In this document: positions 52,201 to 62,560 of the stretch, piece after piece
Layout of the letters: each line of letters starts with the position of its first letter
How positions within the stretch are numbered: the first letter of the stretch is position 1
Source of the DNA: Atherinomorus stipes
Lineage: Eukaryota > Chordata > Actinopteri > Atheriniformes > Atherinidae
Assembly (NCBI GenBank): GCA_023101725.1
Contig: JALJCO010010476.1
Location: 1,984,001-2,048,000 of the forward strand
Reading direction: 5' to 3'
Length of the DNA: 64,000 bases
Position numbers and translations under genes: made by a program
Notes under the pieces: generated by a model
What the model was told of the DNA's origin: nothing
Databases searched by the model: none
What the model saw: only the letters and a program-made list of their open reading frames with translations

Positions 52201-53403
52201 TAGAGCTGGGCGATATGGGAAAAAGTTCTATCACAATAATTTTTTCCATATTGTACAATATTGATAAATATCACAATATACAATAAATCTTTATTTTGAC
52301 AATCTTAAATGTTCCCTGTTACTCTTAAATGATATTTAAAGATATCAGAGGATTAATTTTATTCAAATATTTATTTTCTGTCAAAGCTGAACATGACATG
52401 TAACATTACACAGCTGTGTCAGATAAAATGGGTACACAAACAACTCTGAATAAACTTAAATCTTAAAGCGTTCCAGTTTAACAGGAGAACAGAAACAAAA
52501 TGGACATTTTTTCAATGTCATAACAATAGATAAAATGATATACTTGAAACTTAAAGGTATAAAATAATCAGAAACTTTATAAATAAGGATAAAGTAGGTT
52601 TTGGTGGCTCTAACTAACCACTGTAGCATCTACATGCAGGAAACCAGCTTCCCTCTGTGAGATAATGCCGAATTCAGATTTTTTATTTAATGGCATGAGT
52701 AGTTCATGTGTAATCTTTCTGATTGTATCGTGCATTAATACTATATGCGCATGTGCGTGACTCACGAAGTTGCCACAGACCTCAAAGAAAGGCTTCCCTG
52801 AAAGCCACAGTGTGATCAGAACAGTGATCAATATATTCATTGGAATGTCTATTCAACTTGTAAAATCAAAGCTAATTTATCAGCCGTTACCTTTCCTCCC
52901 TCTAACTGCACACCAATGCTGCGCTGCCTTTGCCCCCCCTGCTGTCCACATGTAGCAGCAGGTGACATCATCACCTGCTGCTGCAGCATTAGTACAGAAA
53001 TGTTGATGTTTTTGTGTTAAATCATTTAATCCTTGGCATCCTGAAGGTGGTGATGATAAAACAGCTGCAGCGGGCCGCCAGTCAGTGAAGGAGACTGGGA
53101 CGATTTCCTCCTCTGTCATATCAGTGGCTTTGCTCTGTCCATGTGGTGGCGCGCGCTTCTTCACGTACTTGTGTTGTGGTTTGAGAGGGGACGGGACTCG
53201 GAGACAGAGTGTGCCTGGGTCTGCGTTTGCGATTGGTTAGGAGGGAGTAATGACTGTAGCATTAAGCTACATGACAGGCTGGAATGAAAAATGAAGGGAG
53301 ACTTTAATTTTCTATCAAACCTTCTATCAAGGCTCTCTTTTATCTTTCGCAGGCACGCCTTTTCAATAGATATATATCGTTATCTAATTATTGCCCAGCC
53401 CTA
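52201..53403. mobile_element. hAT element with exact 8-bp duplication (1.2 kb)
   Basis: Ends TAGAGCTGGGCGATATGG and ATTATTGCCCAGCCCTA are inverted and flanked by identical ATGTTTAC (52193-52200 and 53404-53411). It belongs to the same terminal-repeat family as the element at 49253. Its 1203-bp interior is unique in the window, includes a GC-rich patch near 53040-53240 and shows no transposase frame. Confidence 0.9.
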
Positions 53404-53990
53404 ATGTTTACTATGTGATCTCTTGAGAGACTGGTATGTTTCTGACTCTTTTTACATACAGTTTTGCTTGGGGACAGTGGAGCAAAAAAAAGTTGCATCA
53501 GTGGCTTATTTTGTGCTGTGAAAGGAAAAGGAAGATTTTCTTTTGACAAAAACATCACCTGTATTCAAACTTAATGGAAATGAACAACACTTTCCATTCA
53601 AATGCATGATAACATTTATATACTCTGCAAACTAAATAACTAACTAATAATTAAGTAAGATGAGAAGTAAAACAGCATTAACCATCCAGCTGGGACATCA
53701 ACATGCATGGAAGAATGACTCAGAGCCGGAATGAATTAACTCCCTATTAACTAAATAAATGTCGGTAAAATCAATCAGCACCAGGTGGTATTTTAACAAA
53801 TGAATTGTAAATGTTTATTTTCCTGGGTGACAAAATGTTCAGAATTTATCATTCTAACAGAATCATCTGAGGCTTCCAGAGCTCAACAAAGAAGACTAAT
53901 ATCACCAGCTGCAATCTAATGGAATACTGAAGGGAACATGTGGCTTTTCCTAGATACCACAATGTGGATAAGCTATCAGAGACTTTAAAC

Positions 53991-54025
53991 TAGGGCTGGG
54001 CAATATGTATACAATAAACTGTGTA
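53991..54025 (+). mobile_element. Solitary hAT terminal fragment
   Basis: TAGGGCTGGGCAATATGTAT repeats the terminal sequence of the elements at 49253 and 52201. No matching right end was found downstream, so this is a truncated copy or one with a decayed end. Confidence 0.5.
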
Positions 54026-56550
54026 TAAAGGGGGCACATTTACATGCAAAAGAAATAAGTTTAATGTTTTTAATAATGTGTATGAAAAAGTCTACAGTTT
54101 ATAACTTTAGAGTCTGTAAAGTGTGAACATTATTTGGGCAACAACACAAAATTTTAAAACAATGGATGAGCACCTAAGTGGAAATGTCCATCAAAAAATA
54201 AAAGGGCTTGGCATTGCTCATGGGTACTGTTGCATACAAAGGAAAGTTCACTTTTAGATCCCAGAAAAAAGGTCCTTGCTGAGATGAGAATGAGCACTCT
54301 AACAGGTTTGGAAACTGGTCATAGTTTCTCTAGAAACACATAAACATTCCTATGAGCAACCTCACCACACAGCAAATGAGCAAAGAGGTCTGGAGCAGTA
54401 GGGTTCCCATTTGACTTCTGGCCAAGTGGACCTTTTGCGTCATAATTCAAATTTCCTTTCTCACTTTAATTTTAATTAGATTAAATTTGAAAAAGAATAA
54501 ACAAAACTTGATATTTGAAACATTAAACAGGAAAAATCACATTTTTATCATTATTCTTTGCTACTTGGAGCAGATCTAAATAAGGCTTCTTCCACATAAA
54601 AAAAACCCCAAAACTATTGCCTTAAGGCAACAGATTTCCCAACCTTGATGCAGCCTCTGTATCAGGTTACTCCCACAGAGAAAAAAAGATACACCAGAAG
54701 TTTTGATACAATACAGCCCACATCTGCCTCTCAACTCTTGAGCCAAATGCAAAGCTTAGCAATCTATAAAATGTCATTTTAAATGTCATGTGCTTGAACT
54801 GTATTCATTTGTTCATTTCCAGTGTCAACAACTCCATTTTTTAGAGGTAATTTGACTTTGTTGCAGTCTTCTAAATGCCTTGACATTTAAGAAATGAATC
54901 TTTTATGCAAACTGGTGAGGCAGTCAAATCCTGCAGAATGTTCAATTTTCCGTTGTAGTCTGGGTAACTAGCACAACCTTAAGGCACAACTTTAAGGACA
55001 CTGGGGAGACACCATCACCACCCAACTAAATACAGCAAGCCAGTGCACTAAAGTAGCAGTTTGGAATGACACCTGATCCTACAAAAGGACTAAACCAAGA
55101 GAAGTAGTTTATGTTTGTAGCTATGCTGAAAGGACAAGTCAATTTAATTGAGCAACTAAGATTTAATTAATTAAAAGTGGAACTCAACTAATTGTTTAAG
55201 TTATTTCTCTAACTGAAAATGCCAAATGTCTGTCAGTTATAGTTAATACGGAGAGGGCTTGCAGATTTCCTGTTTGAAAATAAATGTTTTCCTCAACGTA
55301 TGCTAGTTTTAAACCATCTTAACCATCTAAATGACAATGTTCCCTGCATGCTGCTGCAGAAACTAATAGTGCATGTGCTTTAACACGAGCTCAAGTACAT
55401 ATGTTGAATTATTTACAGCAATTTGGCATTAAGCTGAAAAATCTACTCTTCTGCATTATCCATAACTCTGGGTCCTGACATGTTTTCATGACTACGGTGC
55501 TAACAGTAGTGTTTCTCAGAGTTGCCTATTTGTTATGACAAGCACTTCACTGGGATGGACTTACACCACTCCTCTTTTTACCACGAGAAAAGAGAGAGCG
55601 TTTACTTTGGGTGATCATGTGGGTAGTACTTTGAAAAATTCAACAAGGTATTGCGTGAAGTAACTGAAGTCAGATAGGCTTAGAAAGATAGGAATGTTTT
55701 AGCAATGAGCTTGCTGAGAGACTCCAGCACGAAGGCTGTATGAAGCAAGCGACAGTGGTGAAGCTCTTTCTCTCTACCTCTGCTGCCCACATTGACACAG
55801 AGGAGAGGCCATCTCTCAGACTCAGCATGTCAGGCCAATGGAGGGCTGTTTTACTGGACAAAATTCTATTGTGCTTCTAATCTCTAAAAGTGCTGACATG
55901 CTTTGTGTTCTGTATTATCTTTAGCTGTCTGGGATCCAACCAGGGCATGAAATCTGGGACTCTTTCTATCTACATATCCAGTTAGATCAACAATTGGCCA
56001 GCAGCAGCGCATGTCAAGGCTTATCCACACATGTCAAAGCAAGACAGAATGCACCATGTGCATGAATCAATGGTCTTCTTAATTTGTTTGATTTAATTAG
56101 CTTTTACTTTCCCACATATTGAGAGTACTGTATTCTCAGCACAGGGGCTAAAATATGTTTGCATACTATCACCACGCTGAATCATATCGAAAATAGTTTA
56201 AGAGTTTAAGAATGAAAATTTCTGGAGGATATAAGATGGGTAAAATAACTTCACTCTGGAAATCCCCCGTTTTACTACATGTGGTTTCTGCTGAGGGAGA
56301 CAGGAGGGAAGGGAAAGACGAGCTCTCTTCAGACCAAACCATAAAGTGGAATGGAAATAAATGATGTTGGGCTGATTTGATGGCAGAAGGATTTATACCA
56401 AATGATGAAAAGCGTTCACTTAGTTGGCTGCTACTCCTCCTGTATTATGATTCATTATGCAGGATTCACAACACAGTAGCTGAGAAAACTTCAGCGGCAA
56501 AAACAAAGGATGAATGCATAACTTCTGAATGTCAGTCACACTTCTGAACT

Positions 56551-56580
56551 AATTGACCTATGGCTAAGCCACGCCCCCTC
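56551..56580 (+). mobile_element. Left end of an inverted-repeat element (family of 43254)
   Basis: AATTGACCTATGGCTAAGCC followed by ACGCCCCCTCCA is nearly identical to the left end at 43254. The expected right end is not found before 58 kb; the purine-rich tract begins directly after it. Confidence 0.6.
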
Positions 56581-56639
56581 CAATCAAACAAAAAAAAAAC
56601 ATTGGGAGGGGGGAGGTAAGATATATAAAGGGAAAAGAG

Positions 56640-56689
56640 AGCAGAAAAAAAAAAAAAAAGGAGAGAAAAAAAAGAGAGAAAAAGAAGAG

Positions 56690-56736
<47 letters not shown>

Positions 56737-57279
56737 ATGAGAAGTAATAATGAGGGGGAAAAAAAAAGTGTGTAAATATATGTGAATGGCGCTGGTTGCT
56801 CCTTTCAGTTTTTTGCACAAAAAGGGGTGCGGGTGTTGTTTTTTTGAGAAAAAATAATATAATAAAAAAAAAAAAAAAAAAAGAGGGGGGGGAGAGAAGA
56901 AGTGGGGGCGGAGTGAGGAGAGGGGGGTGGTGATATAGACGATAACACACCACAACTACAACACAACAGAGTGTATTAAGTAACCATAAAAAAAAAAAAA
57001 AAAAATATGTATAGGGAGAGGGAAAAAAAAAAAAAAAAGAGAGGAGGAATAATATTTTTTTTTTCAAAAAAAAAAAAAAAATGCTCCAAAAAAAAAAAAG
57101 TTCCTTCATATAAAAAAAGAAGTAAAAATTTTTTTTTTTATTTTCTCTATGTTGAGGTGGTGTTGGGTTGTGGGAAAAAATTTGGTGAGATGTGAAAAGA
57201 AAAAAGAAAAAAAATCCCCGTCTCTCAGTATATGAAGATACAGAGAATGGATATGCATCAAACATATGAAAAAATATAA

Positions 57280-57326
<47 letters not shown>

Positions 57327-57395
57327 AAAAAAGAAGAGGGAAGGAAAGAGGGGGGGGAAAGGGAGCGGGAGTGGATGCGGGGGGGGGGAATTATC
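56640..57395. repeat. Purine-rich low-complexity tract with long A runs
   Basis: The plus strand is almost all A and G with A-runs of 10-40 bases (for example about 56694-56733 and 57282-57323) and G-runs, with few normal words between. Long open frames on the minus strand here are poly-Phe/Pro artefacts of the composition. It may be real purine satellite or poorly resolved homopolymer sequence. Confidence 0.8.
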
Positions 57396-58067
57396 AGTAT
57401 GCAAACTACCCAATAATTGTGTTTTCACATTTCCCCAACACAATCAATCAAACTTCTGTTTTCAGTGTGAAAAGTATTTGTTGTCTCTGTCTACAGATTG
57501 ATAAAGTTTTATAATCACAGTGATAAAAAAAGAAAAGGCTGATGCAGGTGGAAACAGGACACAAACTACTGACTGTTATTCAATAAAAACTTAAATTTTA
57601 AGCTTTACACAACAAATGCAGACCAAGTTTATTCTTTCTGGAGGAAAGATTTTGATACGTCAGCACTAATTTTAAATACGGTACATTAAAGGGGCGATAG
57701 AAAGGAAAATAACAGTTTTGTTTCCATGCATACAAGTTCTGTGGCAGATAGTGAAAATACTTTTCCATTCTTAATATTGGAAGGGAATGGATGGGGGGGG
57801 GGGTGTTACTTTTTAGATCACAGAAGAAAAAGCAGATCTGACACGCAATGCGGGGGTAAGGGATTACGCCTTGATGTTGGGCCAGAATTAGGGGGTGAAA
57901 AAGCACACAGAGGAGAGGCCTGCCAAAGAGTGCAAAACTATTCAGCTGTTGTCAGTATCTATTAAAAAGAACTCACCATGAAGTCTGGGTCAAACAACAC
58001 AAAAACGACCTTTGGTATTGTTTAGTGTCTGTCTACTTCAACACAAGGTTGTTCTTATACTTTAACT

Positions 58068-58451
58068 TAGGGACAAACGATAACCATTTTTTAAAACTGA
58101 TATCAATAAATTTCGGCTCCTAGAGGCCGATACCGATAACACACATACATATGTAATTATATACCAAATCAAAAATTCCAACTGTAAGGGGTAAAGTAAG
58201 AAAGTGGTTTGGAAGCAGCTTGGGGCCTCCACTGTGAAGCAGCAGCTTTCTTTCCCCAATAGTAATATCTCAGCGAGGAAAGCTTAAAAGTTAAAACTTC
58301 AACGTCTGCATGTCTGATCTTCAAACTTCCAACGGTATGGGGTGTAAGTTATCGGGTTAAGTTGTCATAAGATCGGACTTATCGGAGTGACGTTATAATT
58401 TCCTGTTATCAGCCAGATAATTATTGACCCGATAATCATTGTGCATCCCTA
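58068..58451. mobile_element. hAT-type MITE
   Basis: Ends TAGGGACAAACGATAACC and GATAATCATTGTGCATCCCTA-like are inverted. Flanks CTTTAACT (58060-58067) and CTTTGACT (58452-58459) agree at 7 of 8 bases. Inner GCCGATACCGATAAC and TTATCAGCC blocks mirror each other. Confidence 0.8.
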
Positions 58452-58689
58452 CTTTGACTCATTCACTGCCAAAGATATCAAAAGACGTCTTTTGCTAGTT
58501 TTACATTGGTGGGTGGGTGGGTGGGGGTTCGTAAAGAACAAACTTTCATCATGTTATTTAGTGCAATTATAAGTCAAGGATTTTGTGATAGATATGGAGA
58601 ATATGGTAACAAAGTGATCAAATACAAAGCAATTTAGGCAGCTCACATTAGAGCAAAGTATATGTTGCAGGAGTTCGGTGATGGAGAGT

Positions 58690-58850
58690 GTCACAATCGA
58701 TGAAAGACATGATAAATGGACAACTTCGGTTGCAATGTGCGCCAGCAGTCTTTAAAAATGAAACTGGGTGGAGCCGTGATGATACAAGGCACCAGGGTGC
58801 CTTGTATCAGTGGGTACTTTCATCTGAGCAAACAAGCAGCCCAACTCATA
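58690..58850 (+). pseudogene. Possible Tc1-like transposase fragment
   Basis: The plus strand reads [15 protein letters not shown] near 58757-58800, resembling the KxGGGSVMVWGC box of Tc1-type transposases. A preceding block in a shifted frame and a perfect hairpin at 58780-58809 disturb the rest. No terminal repeats were found. The similarity is short and may be chance. Confidence 0.3.
58780..58809. repeat. Perfect 14-bp hairpin with 2-base loop
   Basis: TGATACAAGGCACC (58780-58793), AG, then the exact reverse complement (58796-58809). Confidence 0.9.
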
Positions 58851-58892
58851 GTTGAATCTGGATCAGAAAGTAAACCTGACCAAGACTCATTG

Positions 58893-58957
58893 GGATGGAT
58901 GGATGGATGGATGGATGGATGGATGGATGGATGGATGGATGGATGGATGGATGGATG
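58893..58957. repeat. GGAT microsatellite, about 16 copies
   Basis: The GGAT unit repeats without interruption. Tetranucleotide GGAT arrays often follow teleost LINE tails, but no tail is clear here. Confidence 0.95.
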
Positions 58958-59025
58958 AAGTAAGGAAAGGATAAATGGAGGGATAAATGGATGAAGTAAG
59001 GAAAGGATAAATGGAGGGATAGATG
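58954..59025. repeat. 36-bp tandem duplication
   Basis: The unit starting GATGAAGTAAGGAAAGGATA occurs twice in direct tandem (58954-58989 and 58990-59025) with one difference near the end. It abuts the GGAT array and probably arose from it by slippage. Confidence 0.9.
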
Positions 59026-62000
59026 GCTAGACTTTTTTTGGTCAAATGTTAATTGCTGCACAAATAGCTAGTTTTCTCAGTTTTTTGGTCAAAAGTTGGC
59101 TTTTTTGCTGCAACAACCCAATGTTCTACTCCAGATTACTAAAGATTGGAACAAGCTAAAAACAATCTTTTTCTTCTAACGAAAGAAAAGAGTCTACAAT
59201 TTCTTTAGGTAGTTTCCATTTTTCTGTAATCCTACAACTCAATATTCTGTGGGCTATGAAAGAAGAGCCAAAATGCTCCAAAACACTGGCAGTATGGGGT
59301 TCTCTGCTATAACAATGGCTGGCAAACAATGAGTTAAAAAGTTTACAAAGTTTTGGAAACACATATCCCACTCTGTGACCTGCTAAAATCTACAGGCAAA
59401 AACTCCTTTAAAAAAAAGTGGAAGAAAGGGTTGGGGGTTGACTTCTCAAACCAAAATCCTGCTGTTGATTCAACTCTCCACAAAACCGGCCTCAATAGTT
59501 GTCAGCTGTGTGGCTGTGGATGTGTGGTGCAGTAATGTGAATCACGAGGAGAGTCACTCACTGAACGTCTGTGCATGTACAAGTGTGTGTGTTAGAAGGA
59601 GGGAGTGTAAGAGTTTGCATACCATATAAACTTTCAGCGTTAATTAGCTTTAGTAACATTAAGTTGTACAGTGGTCACAGCAGCTATGGACGTGTATAAC
59701 CTGTCCTCTCCTACACAGCAACAGGACAAAACTGAGCACTGCTCCTTTTTATGATGCAATAACTGAGCAGTTAATTTGTTTGTCTTTTTCTTTTCATTGA
59801 AGGAGCTACTACAGCATAAAAGATTGTCCTAATTTCATAGGACAAACAAACCTCCTGAAAAAAGGGTCTGGAAAATAATAAAAATCCTATTTTTCTTTGC
59901 TTTTCAAACTGCAAATAAAATTTGCACACGGCTGATATGACACAAATCTTAAAGCCGTCTGTGCTGCCTTTCCAAATTCAACTATTCCACCAGGGTAGTG
60001 GATCTGTCACTGTGGACATTTTCTTTTAAAATTTGTGGATTAGTGGTGTTGTGGGTGGCCTTTGACCACTATCTTTTAGCTGAAAACCCAAGAAACTGTC
60101 ACCAAGATGTTGAGTTCTCCTTTTTATATTTACCTTAAAAAACACAAATATGCCTGTGGCGGTGCTGTGGTGTCTGGCTGTTTTACTAAATGAATAATAA
60201 TAACGGCAATAAATGCTCATCAAAATTCAGTTGGTGAAATATAAGAAGTGAGGTGCCTTGAAATAAGTGGTCGGTAAAAGCAACGGGTGCAGAAAAGATT
60301 GTGTGATGGAAAGAGCACCAGCTGAACCACAAAATGAAAAAATGATGTGGGAATAGTAATGGAAAAATGGATTGACATTTCTGTTAGTTTCAAACTATTT
60401 TTATGCAAATGAAACAACTCGAATGATCATGTAAAGTTAGTGCAGTGGGCTCAAATAAAAGCAATGAGAGATTATTTGTAAACCGTCATAAAACTTAACC
60501 TTCAGTTAATGTTGATCATGATAAAGTTGATTGATACTCCTTCAGCCTTTTAGTTTTGACAGTTTTATATTAGCAAAATAGAGACATGACACGGGGTTAT
60601 TAAAGCAGCAAATACCCCATTGCCCTTAGGGAGTAAGGTATTTAGGATTACATTTCTCACATGGGCATTCAGTGACAATTTAAACAAGTTAGAAAATAAG
60701 CTGATTCAGCAATGGCTTTTATGATGCATGAATGACACACTTGTTACAGTGATTGGCGGTTAACTCTAATGGATATCATTCAATTATGCATTATTCTAAA
60801 TCAATACTGTACAAGATAATGGGCATTTATGTAGCTAGGTCTGCACAGCAACAATAAATAATTGGCATATTGCAATTTTGCTAAGTGTAATTTTTACATT
60901 GTACAATCATCTTTGTTCAGCTCTACAAGAACAGTTGGAATCAAACGATCCAAATTTTATATTTTCTTGAGCCCCCCAACCCCTCCAATTTTAAATGGGA
61001 CCAGCACAATATCACGGTGCTTCCTTCTTCTGTTATGGTTTAAGGGTACATGCAGGAGATTTAGATAAGCATCTGTTTACATGACTGTGGTCATGAATAA
61101 CAATAATTAGGCTATTAAAAAAAGGGCATAGTGACAGGCTTTGCATATTTGTGTTGCTATTCATATATTACTCAAATTGTGCATGCTTTCTCCCAGATAA
61201 AACCTCTAAAGAAAAACAAAATTTTATAGTTGTCATTAATCGCTGGTTCTTCATTGATTGTACCTGTATAATAAACAGCTTATAACTTATTTCAAAAGTG
61301 GTGGAAAACACAAAGAGAAAGAGACAATGGAATCATTTAACAGCAGATATATTGTATGACAAAAATGTCATGATCGTGACAGCTCACGCGTGCCACCTTA
61401 ACTGAGTAGCAATGGATTTGAAACAATTAGTCCAGTATGCTCAGAAAATCTTTCTCTTAAACGCATTAGGTCAACCAATCACATTTTTTTCTGAAGAGTC
61501 ACTGTGGCAACAGAGAATGAGTCCATCTTGTCCTAAAAATCAGGTTTGACTTGCACAGTGCAAGCAGTGGGACCGTTGAATCCCCGTTAACAGAAACGCC
61601 CCTGGTTAAAATGCAGATTAGGGTAATTAAATATGGCGTAGTTTGAACGTAGCGAGTGAACGTGGGAGTAAAAGGTAAGCCCATCTTGTGGGGGCAGTCA
61701 GATCTCCGCCCCTAGGCGACCTCGCATTCCAGAGATTCCCTCACTGTAAGCTCACCTGCCTTTTCCTTCACCACTTAGCGGCACGTTTTCAAGGGCATTA
61801 TAAGAGTTGAGTGAGTTTTTAAGGCAACTATGCCGAAACAGTTTCTGTGGCTTCATGCTATCCAGCTAAGTTTTTCATTGCAGCCGTTAGGCACGACATC
61901 AAAAACAGCGCGTGAGTGTCCCTCAAAGGTGTGCGTTGTCTGCGATGAATCGGTCACAAGAAGAAGATTAGCGTAGAATTAGATTCTTCCCCGCTGTGAA

Positions 62001-62204
62001 GAAGCCTAAAGGAGCTTGTCTTGTGTCGCACACGCACGGAAAAGCTACCACTTTCTTTTCACAGTGAATTCAAGACTTTCTGAGTTCACACAGCAGTCCG
62101 TACCCTCCTGCCTCGCGCACAGATGCTCTCCTTTTTTCCCTTCATTTTCCCCCGAAATTTTCTGCAGTTGCTGAAGCGACGAAAAAGAAAAAGCACTCAC
62201 ATAC

Positions 62205-62302
62205 CTTGGGAGGACTGTTATTGCGCTGGCTGAGCTGCGGCTCGGAACTACATGAGAACATGTAACTTCATCTGTAAAGTCCAGTCGCTTACTCCCATAC
62301 AT
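62205..62302 (-). other. Upstream ORF in pkp4 exon 1, open through the splice donor
   Basis: An ATG at 62302 (minus strand) opens a frame that stays open for 32 codons plus two bases up to the donor at 62205. If exon 1 is joined directly to the acceptor at 34220, the frame continues for a few codons and stops at a TGA located after the pkp4 start codon, so a 38-codon upstream ORF would overlap the main ATG in another frame. A shorter upstream ORF (12 codons) begins a few bases further 5'. The arrangement would be expected to lower translation of the main ORF. All of this depends on where transcription starts and on direct splicing of these two exons. Confidence 0.35.
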
Positions 62303-62370
62303 GTGGAAGAACGAAACTCATGCCCATAGTCGAGGGAAGAAGACGACCCCTTCGCTGCTTCTCGCAGCAG
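62205..62370 (-). other. pkp4: Probable pkp4 non-coding exon 1 (5' UTR)
   Basis: On the minus strand a GC-rich stretch just downstream of a CRE and CCAAT boxes ends in a strong splice donor: exon ...CCAAG followed by GTATGTGAG, with the exon ending at 62205. The start-codon exon at 34220 has its own splice acceptor, so at least one upstream non-coding exon must exist, and this is the best candidate in the window. Human PKP4 likewise has a non-coding first exon (family knowledge). The 5' edge is a guess placed just inside the CRE. The exon carries several upstream ATGs, described separately. Further 5' UTR exons between here and 34.2 kb cannot be excluded. Confidence 0.6.
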
Positions 62371-62530
62371 TCCCAGGCAAGGCGAGCGTGCATGACGTCA
62401 GTGGGAATGTGGGAAAGCAGTGTGCACTCTTGATTGGTTTGAAGTCACGGATGGGGCGGTGCAGAGGAGGTTCCTGTGGTTGAATTAACCAATGGCAGAA
62501 GAGATGACAGTTACCGTGGTGACCAATTTT
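62371..62530. promoter_or_regulatory. GC-rich, possibly bidirectional promoter of pkp4
   Basis: The stretch is poor in repeats and rich in CpG compared with the surrounding intron. Readable motifs are a perfect CRE, TGACGTCA, at 62393-62400; an inverted CCAAT box (ATTGG) at 62433-62437; a GC box (GGGCGG) at 62454-62459; forward CCAAT boxes at 62489-62493 and 62522-62526; and an RFX X-box-like site at 62510-62523 (GTTACC-GT-GGTGAC, one mismatch to GTNRCC-N-RGYAAC). The CRE and inverted CCAAT box fit leftward transcription of pkp4; the forward CCAAT boxes and X-box could serve a rightward gene. In human, PKP4 and CCDC148 are divergent neighbours separated by a short gap (established), which makes a shared promoter plausible here. 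Confidence 0.6.
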
Positions 62531-62560
62531 GTCAACCTATACATTGAGAGAGAGCACACG
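62504..62560 (+). CDS. Candidate first coding exon of a divergent gene (ccdc148 by synteny?)
   Basis: To the right of the promoter an ATG at 62504 opens a 19-codon frame without stops, beginning MTVTVVTNF and ending at a good splice donor (CACACG followed by GTAAGC, GT at 62561-62562). The peptide is not one I recognise and does not resemble the human CCDC148 N-terminus, so the assignment rests only on the expected head-to-head gene order. The ATG lies just upstream of the X-box-like site, which argues that it may be promoter rather than exon. No second exon is evident before the window ends at 64000. A short open frame plus a donor can easily arise by chance. Confidence 0.15.

Larger units (their letters stand above)
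34221..62204 (-). other. pkp4: pkp4 intron 1 (about 28 kb)
   Basis: The interval between the probable first exon and the start-codon exon has no exon I can support. It holds most of the DNA transposons listed separately (37.9-38.5, 40.3-42.1, 43.3-44.1, 45.0-46.1, 49.3-49.7, 50.3-50.8, 52.2-53.4 and 58.1-58.5 kb), the purine-rich tract at 56.6-57.4 kb and a GGAT microsatellite at 58.9 kb. In 34.3-37.9, 46.1-49.2, 54.1-56.5 and 59.1-61.5 kb I see only ordinary AT-rich intron. The segment 61.5-62.2 kb is richer in CpG and probably belongs to the promoter-proximal region. The exact limits depend on exon 1 being right. Confidence 0.7.
1..62370 (-). other. pkp4: pkp4 gene, 5' portion (transcribed right to left)
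   Basis: This is the extent of the plakophilin-4 gene visible here, inferred from two coding exons (34087-34215 and 11821-11933) and a promoter-linked exon near 62.2-62.4 kb. Plakophilin-4 (p0071) is a delta-catenin family armadillo protein of adherens junctions and desmosomes that binds cadherin juxtamembrane tails and takes part in Rho regulation during cytokinesis; that is family knowledge. Only the N-terminal head is encoded here; the armadillo repeats lie beyond base 1. The paralogues ctnnd2, arvcf and ctnnd1 fit less well: the start MPAPEQ and the string ELEVERQIVA-QLERCRLGAESP are those of PKP4, whereas CTNND2 starts differently and reads ELEAERQIV. The right edge is approximate because no transcription start can be read directly. 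Confidence 0.88.

Noticed and set aside
56564..57265. 233-codon open frame on the minus strand
   Set aside because: It is made of poly-Phe, Pro and Leu from the purine-rich tract; the openness is due to composition, not coding.
57660..57700. TTAAAGGGGCGATAG as a TTAA-element end
   Set aside because: No inverted partner was found downstream.
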